NCBI RefSeq assembly: GCF_018403325.1
Contig: NZ_BOSL01000003.1
Span: forward strand, 248,001 to 312,000
DNA from: Paenibacillus vini
Lineage (GTDB): Bacteria > Bacillota > Bacilli > Paenibacillales > Paenibacillaceae
DNA: 64,000 nucleotides
Direction: 5' to 3'
Part shown: piece by piece, positions 32,924 to 41,285 of the stretch
Position numbering within the stretch: position 1 is the first letter of the stretch
Layout: every line of letters begins with the position of its first letter
The notes under the pieces: generated by a model
The model's database searches: none
Told to the model about the DNA's origin: nothing
What the model saw: only the letters and a program-made list of their open reading frames with translations
Translations under genes and position numbers: made by a program

Positions 32924-34124
32924 AGTGAATTTTCGTGAGGCCGCCGCATCGCTTGGCGAGGAAATCGTTTCGATTCGCCGCCGTCTTCATCAGGTACCTG
33001 AGCTTGGATTCAAAGAGGTGATCACCTCGGCTTTTGTCTCCGATTATTTGGAACAGTTAGGACTGGAAGTGCGCCGGGGCGTAGCCGGCACCGGGGTTGT
33101 CGCGCTGCTGGACACCGGACGACCGGGGCCGTGCATCGCCATACGCGCGGACATGGATGCGCTGCCGCTGCAAGAGGCGACAGGATTGCCCTTCGCATCG
33201 CGGCACGACGGCGTCATGCATGCCTGCGGCCATGACGGGCATATGGCGATGGCGCTCGGCGCCGCCGCGATGCTGACCGCAGCGCAGCAGGAGCTGCGCG
33301 GGACGGTCAAGTTCATTTTTCAGCCGGCCGAGGAGATGCTGGGCGGAGCCCGGCATATGGTCGAGGCCGGCGTGCTGGAGTCGCCGCGCGTGGACGGCAT
33401 AGTCGGCCTGCATTTATGGCCGGACTTGCCAACCGGACGCTTCGGCGTCAAGGCCGGGACCGTGATGGCGAGCATGGATCATGTCGGCATCACGGTCCAT
33501 GGCCGTGCCGGGCACGGCGCCGCCCCGCATCAGGGCGTCGACGCCATTATCGCTGCCGCGCAGGTGCTTACGGCACTGCAGGTGCTGGTCAGCCGTGAGG
33601 TCGACCCCGCTGAGCCCGTGGTGCTCAGCATGGGCTCCATCCGCGGCGGCAGCCTGCCCAACATCATCGCGGATCGCGTCGAGATCCGCGGAACCGTGCG
33701 CGCCGTCAGCAACGCGGCGCGCGAACAGATGCAGCGCAGGGTCACCGCGCTGGCGGAGGCGGTCGCCGGAGGGCTGAACGCCCGGGCTGAGGTCGATTAC
33801 GAGTTCGGCTACCCGCCGACCGTCAACGACCCCGCCCTGATCCGGCGCGCCGAAGCCGCACTCCGGGCACTTTACGGCCCGGAGGCGATTGAAATGCTGG
33901 TCCGCTCGCCGATGACGAGCGAGGACATGGCCTACTACATGGAACAGGTGCCCGGCGTTTTTCTTCTCGTAGGCGCGAGCGGAGCCGGTCATGGCGGATT
34001 TCCGCTGCATCATCCGCAAATGACCATCGACGAAGAGGCGTTGACAGGCGGCGCCGCGTTTCTGGCGGAGTTTGCCCGAGATTTTTTGTTGCTGGAAAAT
34101 AGGGCTTCAGGGCAGGACAGTTAA
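32916..34124 (+). CDS. M20-family amidohydrolase (hippurate hydrolase/N-acyl deacylase type)
   Basis: 402 residues. Two-metal peptidase fold: HQVPELGFKE, MHACGHDGHMAMALGAA, FIFQPAEEMLGGARHM, GLHLWPDLPTG and GAGHGGFPLHHPQM give the His, Asp and Glu ligands and the Glu general base (QPAEE). Family members remove acyl groups from amino acids or amino sugars. The stretch 33100-33900 is clearly richer in G+C (GCC, GCG, CGC codons) than both neighbours. It overlaps the regulator gene by eight bases. In this cluster it may deacylate an imported N-acylated sugar or amino acid unit. Confidence 0.88.
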   Translation: MNKVNFREAAASLGEEIVSIRRRLHQVPELGFKEVITSAFVSDYLEQLGLEVRRGVAGTGVVALLDTGRPGPCIAIRADMDALPLQEATGLPFASRHDGVMHACGHDGHMAMALGAAAMLTAAQQELRGTVKFIFQPAEEMLGGARHMVEAGVLESPRVDGIVGLHLWPDLPTGRFGVKAGTVMASMDHVGITVHGRAGHGAAPHQGVDAIIAAAQVLTALQVLVSREVDPAEPVVLSMGSIRGGSLPNIIADRVEIRGTVRAVSNAAREQMQRRVTALAEAVAGGLNARAEVDYEFGYPPTVNDPALIRRAEAALRALYGPEAIEMLVRSPMTSEDMAYYMEQVPGVFLLVGASGAGHGGFPLHHPQMTIDEEALTGGAAFLAEFARDFLLLENRASGQDS

Positions 34125-34198
34125 TGCCGGTTGTGGAATAGAATCTTCATTGGGGAGAAATTGTCTCCCCGGAACCAATCCGATATAGGGGGATGAAG

Positions 34199-35494
34199 AT
34201 GAACAACGGTTTGATTCTGCCTGCCCGTCCTCTGCTTGCAAATGAGGACGCTTCCCGAATAATTAAGGATTATGAACGGTTTCAGGGCGGCCTTCCGTCC
34301 GGAGTCGAATCTTATTTGCTTGAAACTTATGGGCTCGACGTCTCTTCCCGCTACGGAATTCATGCCATCCGGAATCCGTTCGGCAAGGCGTCGGGCCAAT
34401 TGTCGTTAAATTTACGTCAAGTTCAGGATGATGCCGATGCCGGTCTCGGCTTTGTCGTGCTTAAAACAGTGATTGCGGAAAATGCGGCGGGCACCCGCTC
34501 CATGGAAGAATGGGCGGTGAAGGAAACCCGGATGATTGTGGACACAATCACGGGCAAGGAGACGGGGGAGCCGGGCTGGAACGTCACCTGGCAAGGGAGG
34601 GGATGGCACGGCTCGTTCCCGAGTTACCTGGAATTTGCCCGTCAAGCGCTGGAGATTGGTAAAACGGCCGGTATGGTGGTCGTTCCGTCCTGCAAATATC
34701 ACTTGCCGGGTCCGGAAGAAGCCGAGTTCCGCATGGAAGAGTACCATCACACGACGAGAGGTTTATATGAAGTTTGGAAGGAGTGCGGATTCCCGGGCCC
34801 GCTGCAAATGGAAAAAGACTTCAGCCCTACGCTGGCCGGTTCAGGCCGGGCCAAACAGCAGGATACCGTGCTCCGCTGGCTGCGTGAAGTGCCGCACCGC
34901 ATCAAGTCCTGTCTTCCGGACGGCGAACTCGTGCTTGGCATCAAGCTGATGAACACGGTGTTTGAAGACGACTTCCAGTTGAACGCATTCCGCGCTCTTT
35001 TGGAAGAGGGGGAAAGTGTGCCGGACTATGTCGTTTACGCCAACCGGCTCTATGACCAGGGACGTGAATTTGCCGGAAAAGTGGGCGCCGCTTATGGCGG
35101 TCCCGATCTAAGCCGGCGGAATTTACGGATCCTCACGGCGCTCCGGAGACTCGAACTGGAAGGAGACCTTCGGAAACCGGTGCCGCCGGTGTCGGGTACC
35201 GGGAATGTTGGAACCGGCAAGATGGCGCTGGAATATGCGCTGCGCGGGGCGGAAAGCCTGCAAATGCATACGGTTTTTCAAAAGCCGGGCAGTGCCTACA
35301 GCATGAAACAGGGCTCAAAAACGGAACGGGCGCTTCATGATCTTTATTTTCATCCGGAGCACGGTCTTGTAGCCTGGATGCTTCATTTGCGGAATGCCGA
35401 GGATCTGGTCGACGCGGCCAATGTAACCTCGTTTAAAGATGTGGCTTCCTGGTACAGGGATAAGGGAAGAGACTGGTTTTTGAGGCAGTCGTGA
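34199..35494 (+). CDS. Dihydroorotate dehydrogenase-like flavoprotein
   Basis: 431 residues, probably an FMN-binding TIM barrel. NPFGKASGQLSLN resembles the FMN/substrate loop of dihydroorotate and dihydropyrimidine dehydrogenases, VVLKTVIAENA resembles the conserved Lys strand, and PVSGTGNVGTGKMALEYALRGAESLQMHT is split here as SGTGNVGTGKMALEYALRGA, the phosphate-binding end. It lacks iron-sulfur motifs and has extra segments, so it is unlikely to be PyrD. ATG 34199 is chosen over ATG 34193 because GGGGG abuts the latter. Its role in the cluster is unknown. Confidence 0.6.
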   Translation: MNNGLILPARPLLANEDASRIIKDYERFQGGLPSGVESYLLETYGLDVSSRYGIHAIRNPFGKASGQLSLNLRQVQDDADAGLGFVVLKTVIAENAAGTRSMEEWAVKETRMIVDTITGKETGEPGWNVTWQGRGWHGSFPSYLEFARQALEIGKTAGMVVVPSCKYHLPGPEEAEFRMEEYHHTTRGLYEVWKECGFPGPLQMEKDFSPTLAGSGRAKQQDTVLRWLREVPHRIKSCLPDGELVLGIKLMNTVFEDDFQLNAFRALLEEGESVPDYVVYANRLYDQGREFAGKVGAAYGGPDLSRRNLRILTALRRLELEGDLRKPVPPVSGTGNVGTGKMALEYALRGAESLQMHTVFQKPGSAYSMKQGSKTERALHDLYFHPEHGLVAWMLHLRNAEDLVDAANVTSFKDVASWYRDKGRDWFLRQS

Positions 35495-35541
35495 CAACTA
35501 TACATAGTTAGTAGGAAATAGTGAATTAAGGAGGCGGCAGC

Positions 35542-36549
35542 ATGGTTCTGACGATGGAGCAAAGATTGGCTAAAACCGTCCAAGCCATGACCGGCGGACT
35601 TATTCCGGCAGTCCCTGTTCCCAGACATAAAAACGGAGAAATCCACAGCGAGGCACAGGAGGCTTACGCGGGATATCTGAGCCGGCAACAAATCGCGGGT
35701 GTCGCGGTATGGGTTCATACAGGCAGAGGACTTCATTTGCAGGCGGAGGAGCGAAAACGAATTTTTCAATCCTGGAAGTCACATTTAAATGAAGCGCAAT
35801 TGCTTGTTGCCGGAGTAGGTTCATTAATTGACACTACGTTATCCGAACCTCTTCGTCTGCAAAAATGGCGGCAAAATAGTATCACTATGGCGGAAGAGGC
35901 TGCTTCCGGTGGAGCCGATGCGCTGCTGGTTTTTCCCCCGGTGATTTTTAAGGAATTAGAGAGTTCCCGGCGGGATGCCGCGATCATCGAATATCATCGC
36001 GAGCTGTCAGCGCTTGGCGTTCCGTTGATTCTATTTTATTTGTATGAAGAAGCGGGAGGACTCGCCTATTCGAAGGAGGTACTGAGGGAGCTGCTCGGCA
36101 TGCCGTCTGTCGTCGGCATGAAAATGGCCGCGCTGGACAGCGTGATGACGCTGCAGGAAGTGTCATCACTCTTCTCGTCCGAATTTCCGGGCAAGCTGCT
36201 CATCACCGGGGAGGACCGGATGTTCGGCTATTCATTGATGTGCGGGGCAACCGGAGCACTGGTCGGCTTGGGAGCCGCTTTTCCAAATATCCAAAGCGAC
36301 TTGATCACGGCCTACCGCAGCAAGGATTACCCCCAATTTATGGATTTGTCATCCAGAGTGGACGCTTATGCGATGTCGACGTTTACGCAGCCGATGGACA
36401 AATATATTTTGCGGATGCTGTGGTGTCTCGCACTGCAAGGGATCATCCCTCGGGAGGCTGCCCATGATATGAATGGGACTGGCTATGAAATGGAAGAGAT
36501 AGAGCTGGAGATGTTGCGGCAAACGATACAACAATGCCGATTGTATTAG
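35542..36549 (+). CDS. Second dihydrodipicolinate synthase-fold protein (divergent)
   Basis: 335 residues with DapA-family features: GGLIPAVPVPRHKNGEIH, LLVAGVGSLIDTT, GADALLVFPP, VPLILFYLYEEAGG (Tyr partner) and VVGMKMAALDSV (proposed Schiff-base Lys). As in the other copy of this cluster, the Lys is followed by Met-Ala rather than the common Glu. The second Tyr motif is absent. ATG 35542 follows GGAGGCGG. It is the last gene of the cluster. Two diverged copies in one cluster suggest two consecutive keto-acid steps. Confidence 0.78.
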   Translation: MVLTMEQRLAKTVQAMTGGLIPAVPVPRHKNGEIHSEAQEAYAGYLSRQQIAGVAVWVHTGRGLHLQAEERKRIFQSWKSHLNEAQLLVAGVGSLIDTTLSEPLRLQKWRQNSITMAEEAASGGADALLVFPPVIFKELESSRRDAAIIEYHRELSALGVPLILFYLYEEAGGLAYSKEVLRELLGMPSVVGMKMAALDSVMTLQEVSSLFSSEFPGKLLITGEDRMFGYSLMCGATGALVGLGAAFPNIQSDLITAYRSKDYPQFMDLSSRVDAYAMSTFTQPMDKYILRMLWCLALQGIIPREAAHDMNGTGYEMEEIELEMLRQTIQQCRLY

Positions 36550-36633
36550 ACGGCTTTAAATTTGGACAGATGTCGGTCATAATAGACTTGGAACATTTTG
36601 TTTAACACAACCCAACCTAAGGAGGAATTATTC

Positions 36634-37476
36634 ATGCCTAACAATTTGCAGGACACTGTAAAACTTAACAACGGAGTAGAGATGCCATGGTTTGGTTTGG
36701 GGGTATACAAGGCTCAGGAAGGTGAAGAAGTCATCCAAGCAGTCAAAGCGGCGATTCGCGCCGGCTACCGCAGTATAGATACTGCTGCTGCATACAATAA
36801 TGAAGAGGGTGTTGGACAGGCGATCCGCGAAGCGATGGAAGAGAACGGATTGTCCCGGGACCAAATCTTTGTGACTTCTAAAGTGTGGAACAACATGCAA
36901 GGCTATGAAACGACGCTGGAAGCTTTTGAAACCAGTTTAAAGAAATTGAACTTGGAGTACATCGACTTGTTCCTGGTTCATTGGCCGGTGAAGGACAAAT
37001 ATAAAGAAACTTGGCGTGCGCTTGAAAAAGTTTATAAAGAAGGTAAAGTTCGCGCCATCGGTGTGAGTAACTTCCAGATTCATCATTTGGAGGATTTGCT
37101 GGCTGACGCGGAGGTTGTCCCGACTGTAAACCAAGTGGAGCTTCATCCGCAGTTGACCCAGAAAGAACTGTTGAAGTTCACAAAGGAGAAGGGCATTGTT
37201 TTGGAAGCTTGGTCCCCGCTCGGACAGGGTAATCTGCTTGAGAACGAAACCCTGGTATCCATCGGTAAAAAATACGGAAAAACCGCGGCACAAGTTATTT
37301 TGCGCTGGGATTTGCAGGTTGGCGTCATTACGATTCCGAAATCGGTCAACGAAGGTCGGATTAAAGAGAACGCCGATATTTATGATTTCGAGTTAAGCGC
37401 CGAGGATATTGCGGCTATCGATGCATTGAACCTGAATCAACGGTTCGGGTCGGATCCGGACAATTTTAATTTCTAA
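36634..37476 (+). CDS. Aldo/keto reductase (AKR5 type)
   Basis: 280 residues, NADPH-dependent reductase of aldehydes and ketones. The catalytic tetrad is complete: Asp49 and Tyr54 in [13 protein letters not shown], Lys83 in VTSKVW and His116 in LFLVHWPV. The NADPH end is [24 protein letters not shown] 36634 follows AAGGAGGAA. It resembles B. subtilis YvgN/YtbE-type methylglyoxal reductases. It stands alone, 84 bases after the catabolic cluster and 39 before the MFS gene. Confidence 0.93.
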   Translation: MPNNLQDTVKLNNGVEMPWFGLGVYKAQEGEEVIQAVKAAIRAGYRSIDTAAAYNNEEGVGQAIREAMEENGLSRDQIFVTSKVWNNMQGYETTLEAFETSLKKLNLEYIDLFLVHWPVKDKYKETWRALEKVYKEGKVRAIGVSNFQIHHLEDLLADAEVVPTVNQVELHPQLTQKELLKFTKEKGIVLEAWSPLGQGNLLENETLVSIGKKYGKTAAQVILRWDLQVGVITIPKSVNEGRIKENADIYDFELSAEDIAAIDALNLNQRFGSDPDNFNF

Positions 37477-37515
37477 TTTATAGACAAAGATAGAAGATCG
37501 GATGGAGAGATTGAC

Positions 37516-38739
37516 ATGAACAAAGAGGCAGCAGGCAAGCCTACTGCGCAGGCTATGACGGTATATCCGATCCTGTTTGCGATCAGCATGGTACACCTTC
37601 TTAACGACACGATGCAATCGGCTATTCCGGCCTTGTTCCCGATTCTGAGAGACTCGCTGACGCTAAGCTACGGACAGATTGGCTGGATTTCGTTCGCCAT
37701 GAATATTACGGCATCGGTGTTCCAGCCGCTGGTCGGGCTATACTCGGACATCCGTCCCCGTCCGTACATATTGCCGCTCGGGGTTTGCTTTACCCTGATC
37801 GGCGTTGTGATGTTGGCATACGCCCCAGCTTATAGCATTATTCTGCTGGCTGTGGCTTCGATCGGGCTGGGTTCCTCCGTGTTTCATCCGGAATCCTCCC
37901 GAGTTGCGTATCTGGCAGCAGGGGAGCGCCGCGGTTTGGCGCAGTCGATTTTCCAGGTTGGCGGCAACATCGGAACCTCGTTGGGACCACTTATGACGGC
38001 GCTCATCTTTATTCCGCTGGGACAACGCAGCGTGGTTTGGTTCGCTTTTGCGGCGATTGCGGCGATCATTATTCAGATTTTTGTCGCCCGTTGGTACGCC
38101 TCGCTGAATGTGCGGCCCCGTCCGCGCCGTGCTGCCCAGAACCCGAGCGAAAAACAGAGAACCGGACTGAGCAAAAGGAAAGTAGGTTTGGCGATTTCCG
38201 TGCTGATTCTGCTGCTTTTCTCCAAAAATGTGTACTCCATCAGCATTTCAAGCTTCTACGCCTTCTTCATGATGGATCATTATGGCGTCGGCAAAAGTGC
38301 CGCCCAGTGGTACGTGTTCGCTTTCCTTGCGGCCGCTGCCGTAGGAACGTTTTTCGGTGGCCCGATGGCCGACCGCTACGGGCGCAAGAACATCATCTGG
38401 CTCTCGATTCTCGGAGCGGCTCCGTTCTCGCTGCTGCTGCCTTACGCCAACTTGTTTTGGTCCGGCGTACTCGTCGTGCTGGCCGGGTTCATCATGTCTT
38501 CCTCTTTTTCAATTATCGTCGTCTATGCGCAGGAATTGCTTCCGGGCAAGGTCGGCCTCGTGTCCGGCCTGTTCTTCGGACTTTCCTTCGGCCTGGGTGG
38601 TCTCGGCTCGGCGGTGCTCGGCCATTTTGCCGACCAGTGGGGCATCTTCTTCATCATGCAGCTTTGCTCCTACTTGCCGTTGATCGGGTTACTGACCGTG
38701 CTGCTGCCCAAGGATGAAGCGTTGAAGTCGGCGGTATGA
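37516..38739 (+). CDS. MFS transporter, Fsr (fosmidomycin resistance) type
   Basis: 407 residues with twelve hydrophobic helices. The N-terminal signature MVHLLNDTMQSAIPALFPIL, SVFHPESSRVAYLAAG, and GGNIGTSLGPLM are typical of the Fsr subfamily; the central loop is basic (RPRPRRAAQ). Fsr-type proteins export small acids and drugs; the true substrate here is not known. ATG 37516 follows GGAGAG. The aldo/keto reductase gene lies just upstream on the same strand. Confidence 0.88.
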   Translation: MNKEAAGKPTAQAMTVYPILFAISMVHLLNDTMQSAIPALFPILRDSLTLSYGQIGWISFAMNITASVFQPLVGLYSDIRPRPYILPLGVCFTLIGVVMLAYAPAYSIILLAVASIGLGSSVFHPESSRVAYLAAGERRGLAQSIFQVGGNIGTSLGPLMTALIFIPLGQRSVVWFAFAAIAAIIIQIFVARWYASLNVRPRPRRAAQNPSEKQRTGLSKRKVGLAISVLILLLFSKNVYSISISSFYAFFMMDHYGVGKSAAQWYVFAFLAAAAVGTFFGGPMADRYGRKNIIWLSILGAAPFSLLLPYANLFWSGVLVVLAGFIMSSSFSIIVVYAQELLPGKVGLVSGLFFGLSFGLGGLGSAVLGHFADQWGIFFIMQLCSYLPLIGLLTVLLPKDEALKSAV

Positions 38740-38869
38740 TCACTGATCACTCCAATCAAGTACAGTTTTACGAAATGCGGTTATGTTCCGATGAGGATAT
38801 AGCCGCTTTTTTGTGTTTAATGAGGGTAGCTGGTCAGGAGCCAGCAATAGAAAAGCCAATGAGCCAAAT

Positions 38870-39055
38870 GTAACGGACATAGCGGACGTTAATTCCTGTT
38901 ATTTTGCGAGTTTAGGAATTTAACGGACAGGAGAGCCGTTAAACGTTGGATTGCATCGACTTTGACGCTGTTTTGATGGAAATAAGGTCTCCTGTGACCG
39001 TTAAACTGAAATCCAAGTGATTTTGACTTCAATAGAGTCCCGTGTGTCCGTTAGA
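38870..39055. repeat. AACGGACA-type nested inverted repeats
   Basis: The first half of a 649-base gap (38740-39388) is noncoding and palindromic. TTTAACGGACAGGAGA (38919-38934) is mirrored by TCTCCTGTGACCGTTAAA (38988-39005). An outer TAACGGACA (38871-38879) is mirrored by TGTCCGTTA (39045-39053). Further GTTAA/TTAAC copies lie between. The base order suggests a fold-back repeat of the type scattered through Paenibacillus genomes. No gene is seen from 38740 to 38869. Confidence 0.6.
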
Positions 39056-39082
39056 AGTCGAAGAGTAAGCGTAGATAACGAA

Positions 39083-39298
39083 GAAGTGTAAATTAAGAGA
39101 AGTGTAAATTAAGAGAAGTGTAAATTAAGAGAAGTGTGGATTAAGAGAAAGTGTGGATTAGAGAAAGTATGGATTAGAGAAAGTGTGGATTAAGGTGAGG
39201 CGCAGATTAAGAGGAAGCGTAGATAAAGAAGGAGCTGTCGATAAAGAAGGAAGCGAGGATTAAGAAGGAAGCTACACAAAGAAGAAGCGAAGAGTAAT
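39083..39298 (+). repeat. Degenerate 16-17 base tandem repeats
   Basis: GAAGTGTAAATTAAGA occurs three times without change from 39083. The copies then drift through GAAGTGTGGATTAAGA and GAAAGTGTGGATTAGA to GAAGCGTAGATAAAGA and GAAGCGAGGATTAAGA, about 13 units in all. Strand bias is strong: almost no C on this strand. No open frame runs through it. Confidence 0.8.
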
Positions 39299-39388
39299 CT
39301 AAAACTGAATGTACCAGCCTCCGGTTTTTCTGATGTATAATATAGGAACTGTTGGTTTCGGAAGTTTAGTTAGGGAGGAGGGGATGGG

Positions 39389-39997
39389 TTGCAGAACGTA
39401 AAGCTCATGGCTGACTTTCATATTTCCAATGTCGATGACTTGAAAAGAGCGATCGGCAAACAGCCGGAAATGATGGCTGATCTGGAGGCGGTTGCTGCGC
39501 TAGGGTTGCCCCAGGGCTGCATTGCGGCGGGATATTTCCGCAATTTTGTCTGGGATGTTTTGCATGGATACACTGTAAGAACTCCGCTACATGATGTCGA
39601 CGTGCTTTATTACGACCCGGATTTCCTGGAGGAAGAGGCGGAAAAAGAATACGACGCCCGCTTACGAGAAATAAATTCGTCGCTGAATTGGTCGGTCAAA
39701 AATCAGGCACGGATGCATCTGAAAAACGGTGAACCTCCCTACCGTTCGGTCGAGGATGCCATGCTGCACTGGCCTGAGACGGCAACTGCCATAGGTGCCC
39801 GGCTAAAAGACGGCGCAGATGGTGTAAATATTGATATTGTGGCACCGTTCGGCTTGGATGATCTACTTGGTTTTCAAGTAAGGCAAAGTCCGTTTTTTCA
39901 GAATCGCAACGTTTTTATGGACAGGATCAGAGATAAGGAGTGGCTGCGGATCTGGCCGAGCCTTCAGGTTGTAGCGTTAAGGGAGAATGAATTATGA
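39389..39997 (+). CDS. Nucleotidyltransferase family protein (DUF925/COG3575)
   Basis: 202 residues. The nucleotidyltransferase core is visible as GCIAAGYFRNFVWDVLHG followed by LHDVDVLYYDPDF, in which DVD would bind metal, and VNIDIVAPFGLDDLLGFQVR supplies the third acidic residue. The family acts on unknown substrates. The start is probably TTG 39389, since GGGAGGAGGGG lies five bases upstream; ATG 39407 is an alternative without a good site. It overlaps the DUF817 gene by four bases. Confidence 0.82.
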   Translation: MQNVKLMADFHISNVDDLKRAIGKQPEMMADLEAVAALGLPQGCIAAGYFRNFVWDVLHGYTVRTPLHDVDVLYYDPDFLEEEAEKEYDARLREINSSLNWSVKNQARMHLKNGEPPYRSVEDAMLHWPETATAIGARLKDGADGVNIDIVAPFGLDDLLGFQVRQSPFFQNRNVFMDRIRDKEWLRIWPSLQVVALRENEL

Positions 39998-40764
39998 CTT
40001 TTATCCGCAGTTTATTGCAATTCGCCTGGCTGCAGGCGTTGTGCTGCGTTTTTCCGGTCGTTATTTTCGGGACGCTGGCATTGACGAAAGTGGTATCGAT
40101 TCCCGGTCTGCACCGGTATGATCTCATTTTACTGATCTGTTTGCTTGCTCAAGTGGGCATGGTCGTGTTTAAACTGGAGACGATGGACGAACTGAAGGTC
40201 ATCTGCGTGTTTCATTTGATCGGCCTCGGGCTGGAATTGTTCAAAGTACATATGGGCTCCTGGTCGTATCCGGGGGAAGGATGGAGCAAGGTAGGCGGAG
40301 TTCCGCTATACAGCGGGTTCATGTATGCCAGCGTTGCAAGTTACATTTGCCAGGCTTGGCGCAGGATGGACCTGCAAATGACCGGTTGGCCCAGAGCGAT
40401 TTATTCGGTGCTGCTTTGCGCGGCGATTTACTTTAACTTTTTTACGCATCATTTTATCGGAGATTACCGATGGATTCTGACGGGACTGCTGGTGATTGTG
40501 TTTATTCGGACCCGCGTACATTTCACGGTGCTGGGCAGAACCTATTGGATGCCGTTGACGTTGTCTTTTTTGCTGATCGGCTTCTTTATCTGGGTGGCGG
40601 AAAATATTTCGACGTTCCTCGGAGCCTGGAGCTATCCGGATCAAGAGAAGGTATGGCGGCTCGTGCATATCGGCAAAATCAGCTCCTGGTTCCTGCTCGT
40701 CGTCATCAGCATAATCATCGTCGCGCAGTTGAAACGGGTAAAAGCAGGGATGACGGGGAACTAG
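39994..40764 (+). CDS. DUF817 integral membrane protein
   Basis: 256 residues with about eight hydrophobic helices. HMGSWSYPG and GAWSYPDQ are the repeated signatures of DUF817, and LHRYDLILLICLLAQ and ETMDELKVICVFHLIGL also fit. Function is unknown; family members resemble small-carotenoid or lipid enzymes only in being polytopic. The ATG overlaps the previous stop (ATGA), so it is translationally coupled to the nucleotidyltransferase. Confidence 0.8.
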   Translation: MTFIRSLLQFAWLQALCCVFPVVIFGTLALTKVVSIPGLHRYDLILLICLLAQVGMVVFKLETMDELKVICVFHLIGLGLELFKVHMGSWSYPGEGWSKVGGVPLYSGFMYASVASYICQAWRRMDLQMTGWPRAIYSVLLCAAIYFNFFTHHFIGDYRWILTGLLVIVFIRTRVHFTVLGRTYWMPLTLSFLLIGFFIWVAENISTFLGAWSYPDQEKVWRLVHIGKISSWFLLVVISIIIVAQLKRVKAGMTGN

Positions 40765-40800
40765 CGATTCGCAAATTGATACATGGGAGAGAGTCGGTTC

Positions 40801-41199
40801 ATGAATAAATCCAAAGGATATTTCTATTATTTGCTGTGGATTCTCGGCGCGCTTGTCCTGGTCTACTACGGCAACCGTTTTGTGGGGATGATGGAACAAA
40901 ATCCGGAGAAGGTTCTGAAAATCAGTTACAGCCTGATCGGCAATATCGTCTACGGCCTTGTTCTCGGTGCTTATGTCAGCCTGCTTGGAGGCTTGCCGAA
41001 CAAAAGAAAGTTTCATCGTCCGCTTTTCTTTTTCGTGGTCATCCCGAGTTTAATTTTAATGCTCTATCCAGTGCTGAACCTGTACCTAAAAATGCCCTAT
41101 TACTCGTTATATAAAGATGTGGCGGCCCAAGAGGGATATTTCTATTTTTCCATGCTCTGCGGACTGGGATTGATGAAGAGCTTGTTCGGCAGCCGTTAA
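40801..41199 (+). CDS. Hypothetical four-helix membrane protein
   Basis: 132 residues, about four hydrophobic segments (roughly 8-26, 42-62, 74-92, 109-127) and a basic N terminus. No family is recognised. ATG 40801 has GGGAGAG eleven bases upstream; an in-frame ATG at 40783 lacks a site. It follows DUF817 by 36 bases and may belong to the same unit. Confidence 0.6.
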   Translation: MNKSKGYFYYLLWILGALVLVYYGNRFVGMMEQNPEKVLKISYSLIGNIVYGLVLGAYVSLLGGLPNKRKFHRPLFFFVVIPSLILMLYPVLNLYLKMPYYSLYKDVAAQEGYFYFSMLCGLGLMKSLFGSR

Positions 41200-41285
41200 G
41201 AAATTGCAATGCAGTTATAACCGGAAGGTAATCAGCAGGGTATGGAAGTATTGCCAATATATTAAGGAGAACGGGGGATTCCGGA

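Noticed and set aside
33414-34019. Minus-strand 201-codon frame inside the M20 gene
   Set aside because: High GC of this stretch depletes stop codons; the plus-strand frame carries the full metal site.
39083-39298. CRISPR array
   Set aside because: Units are contiguous 16-17 base tandem copies without unique spacers, and no cas genes are present.
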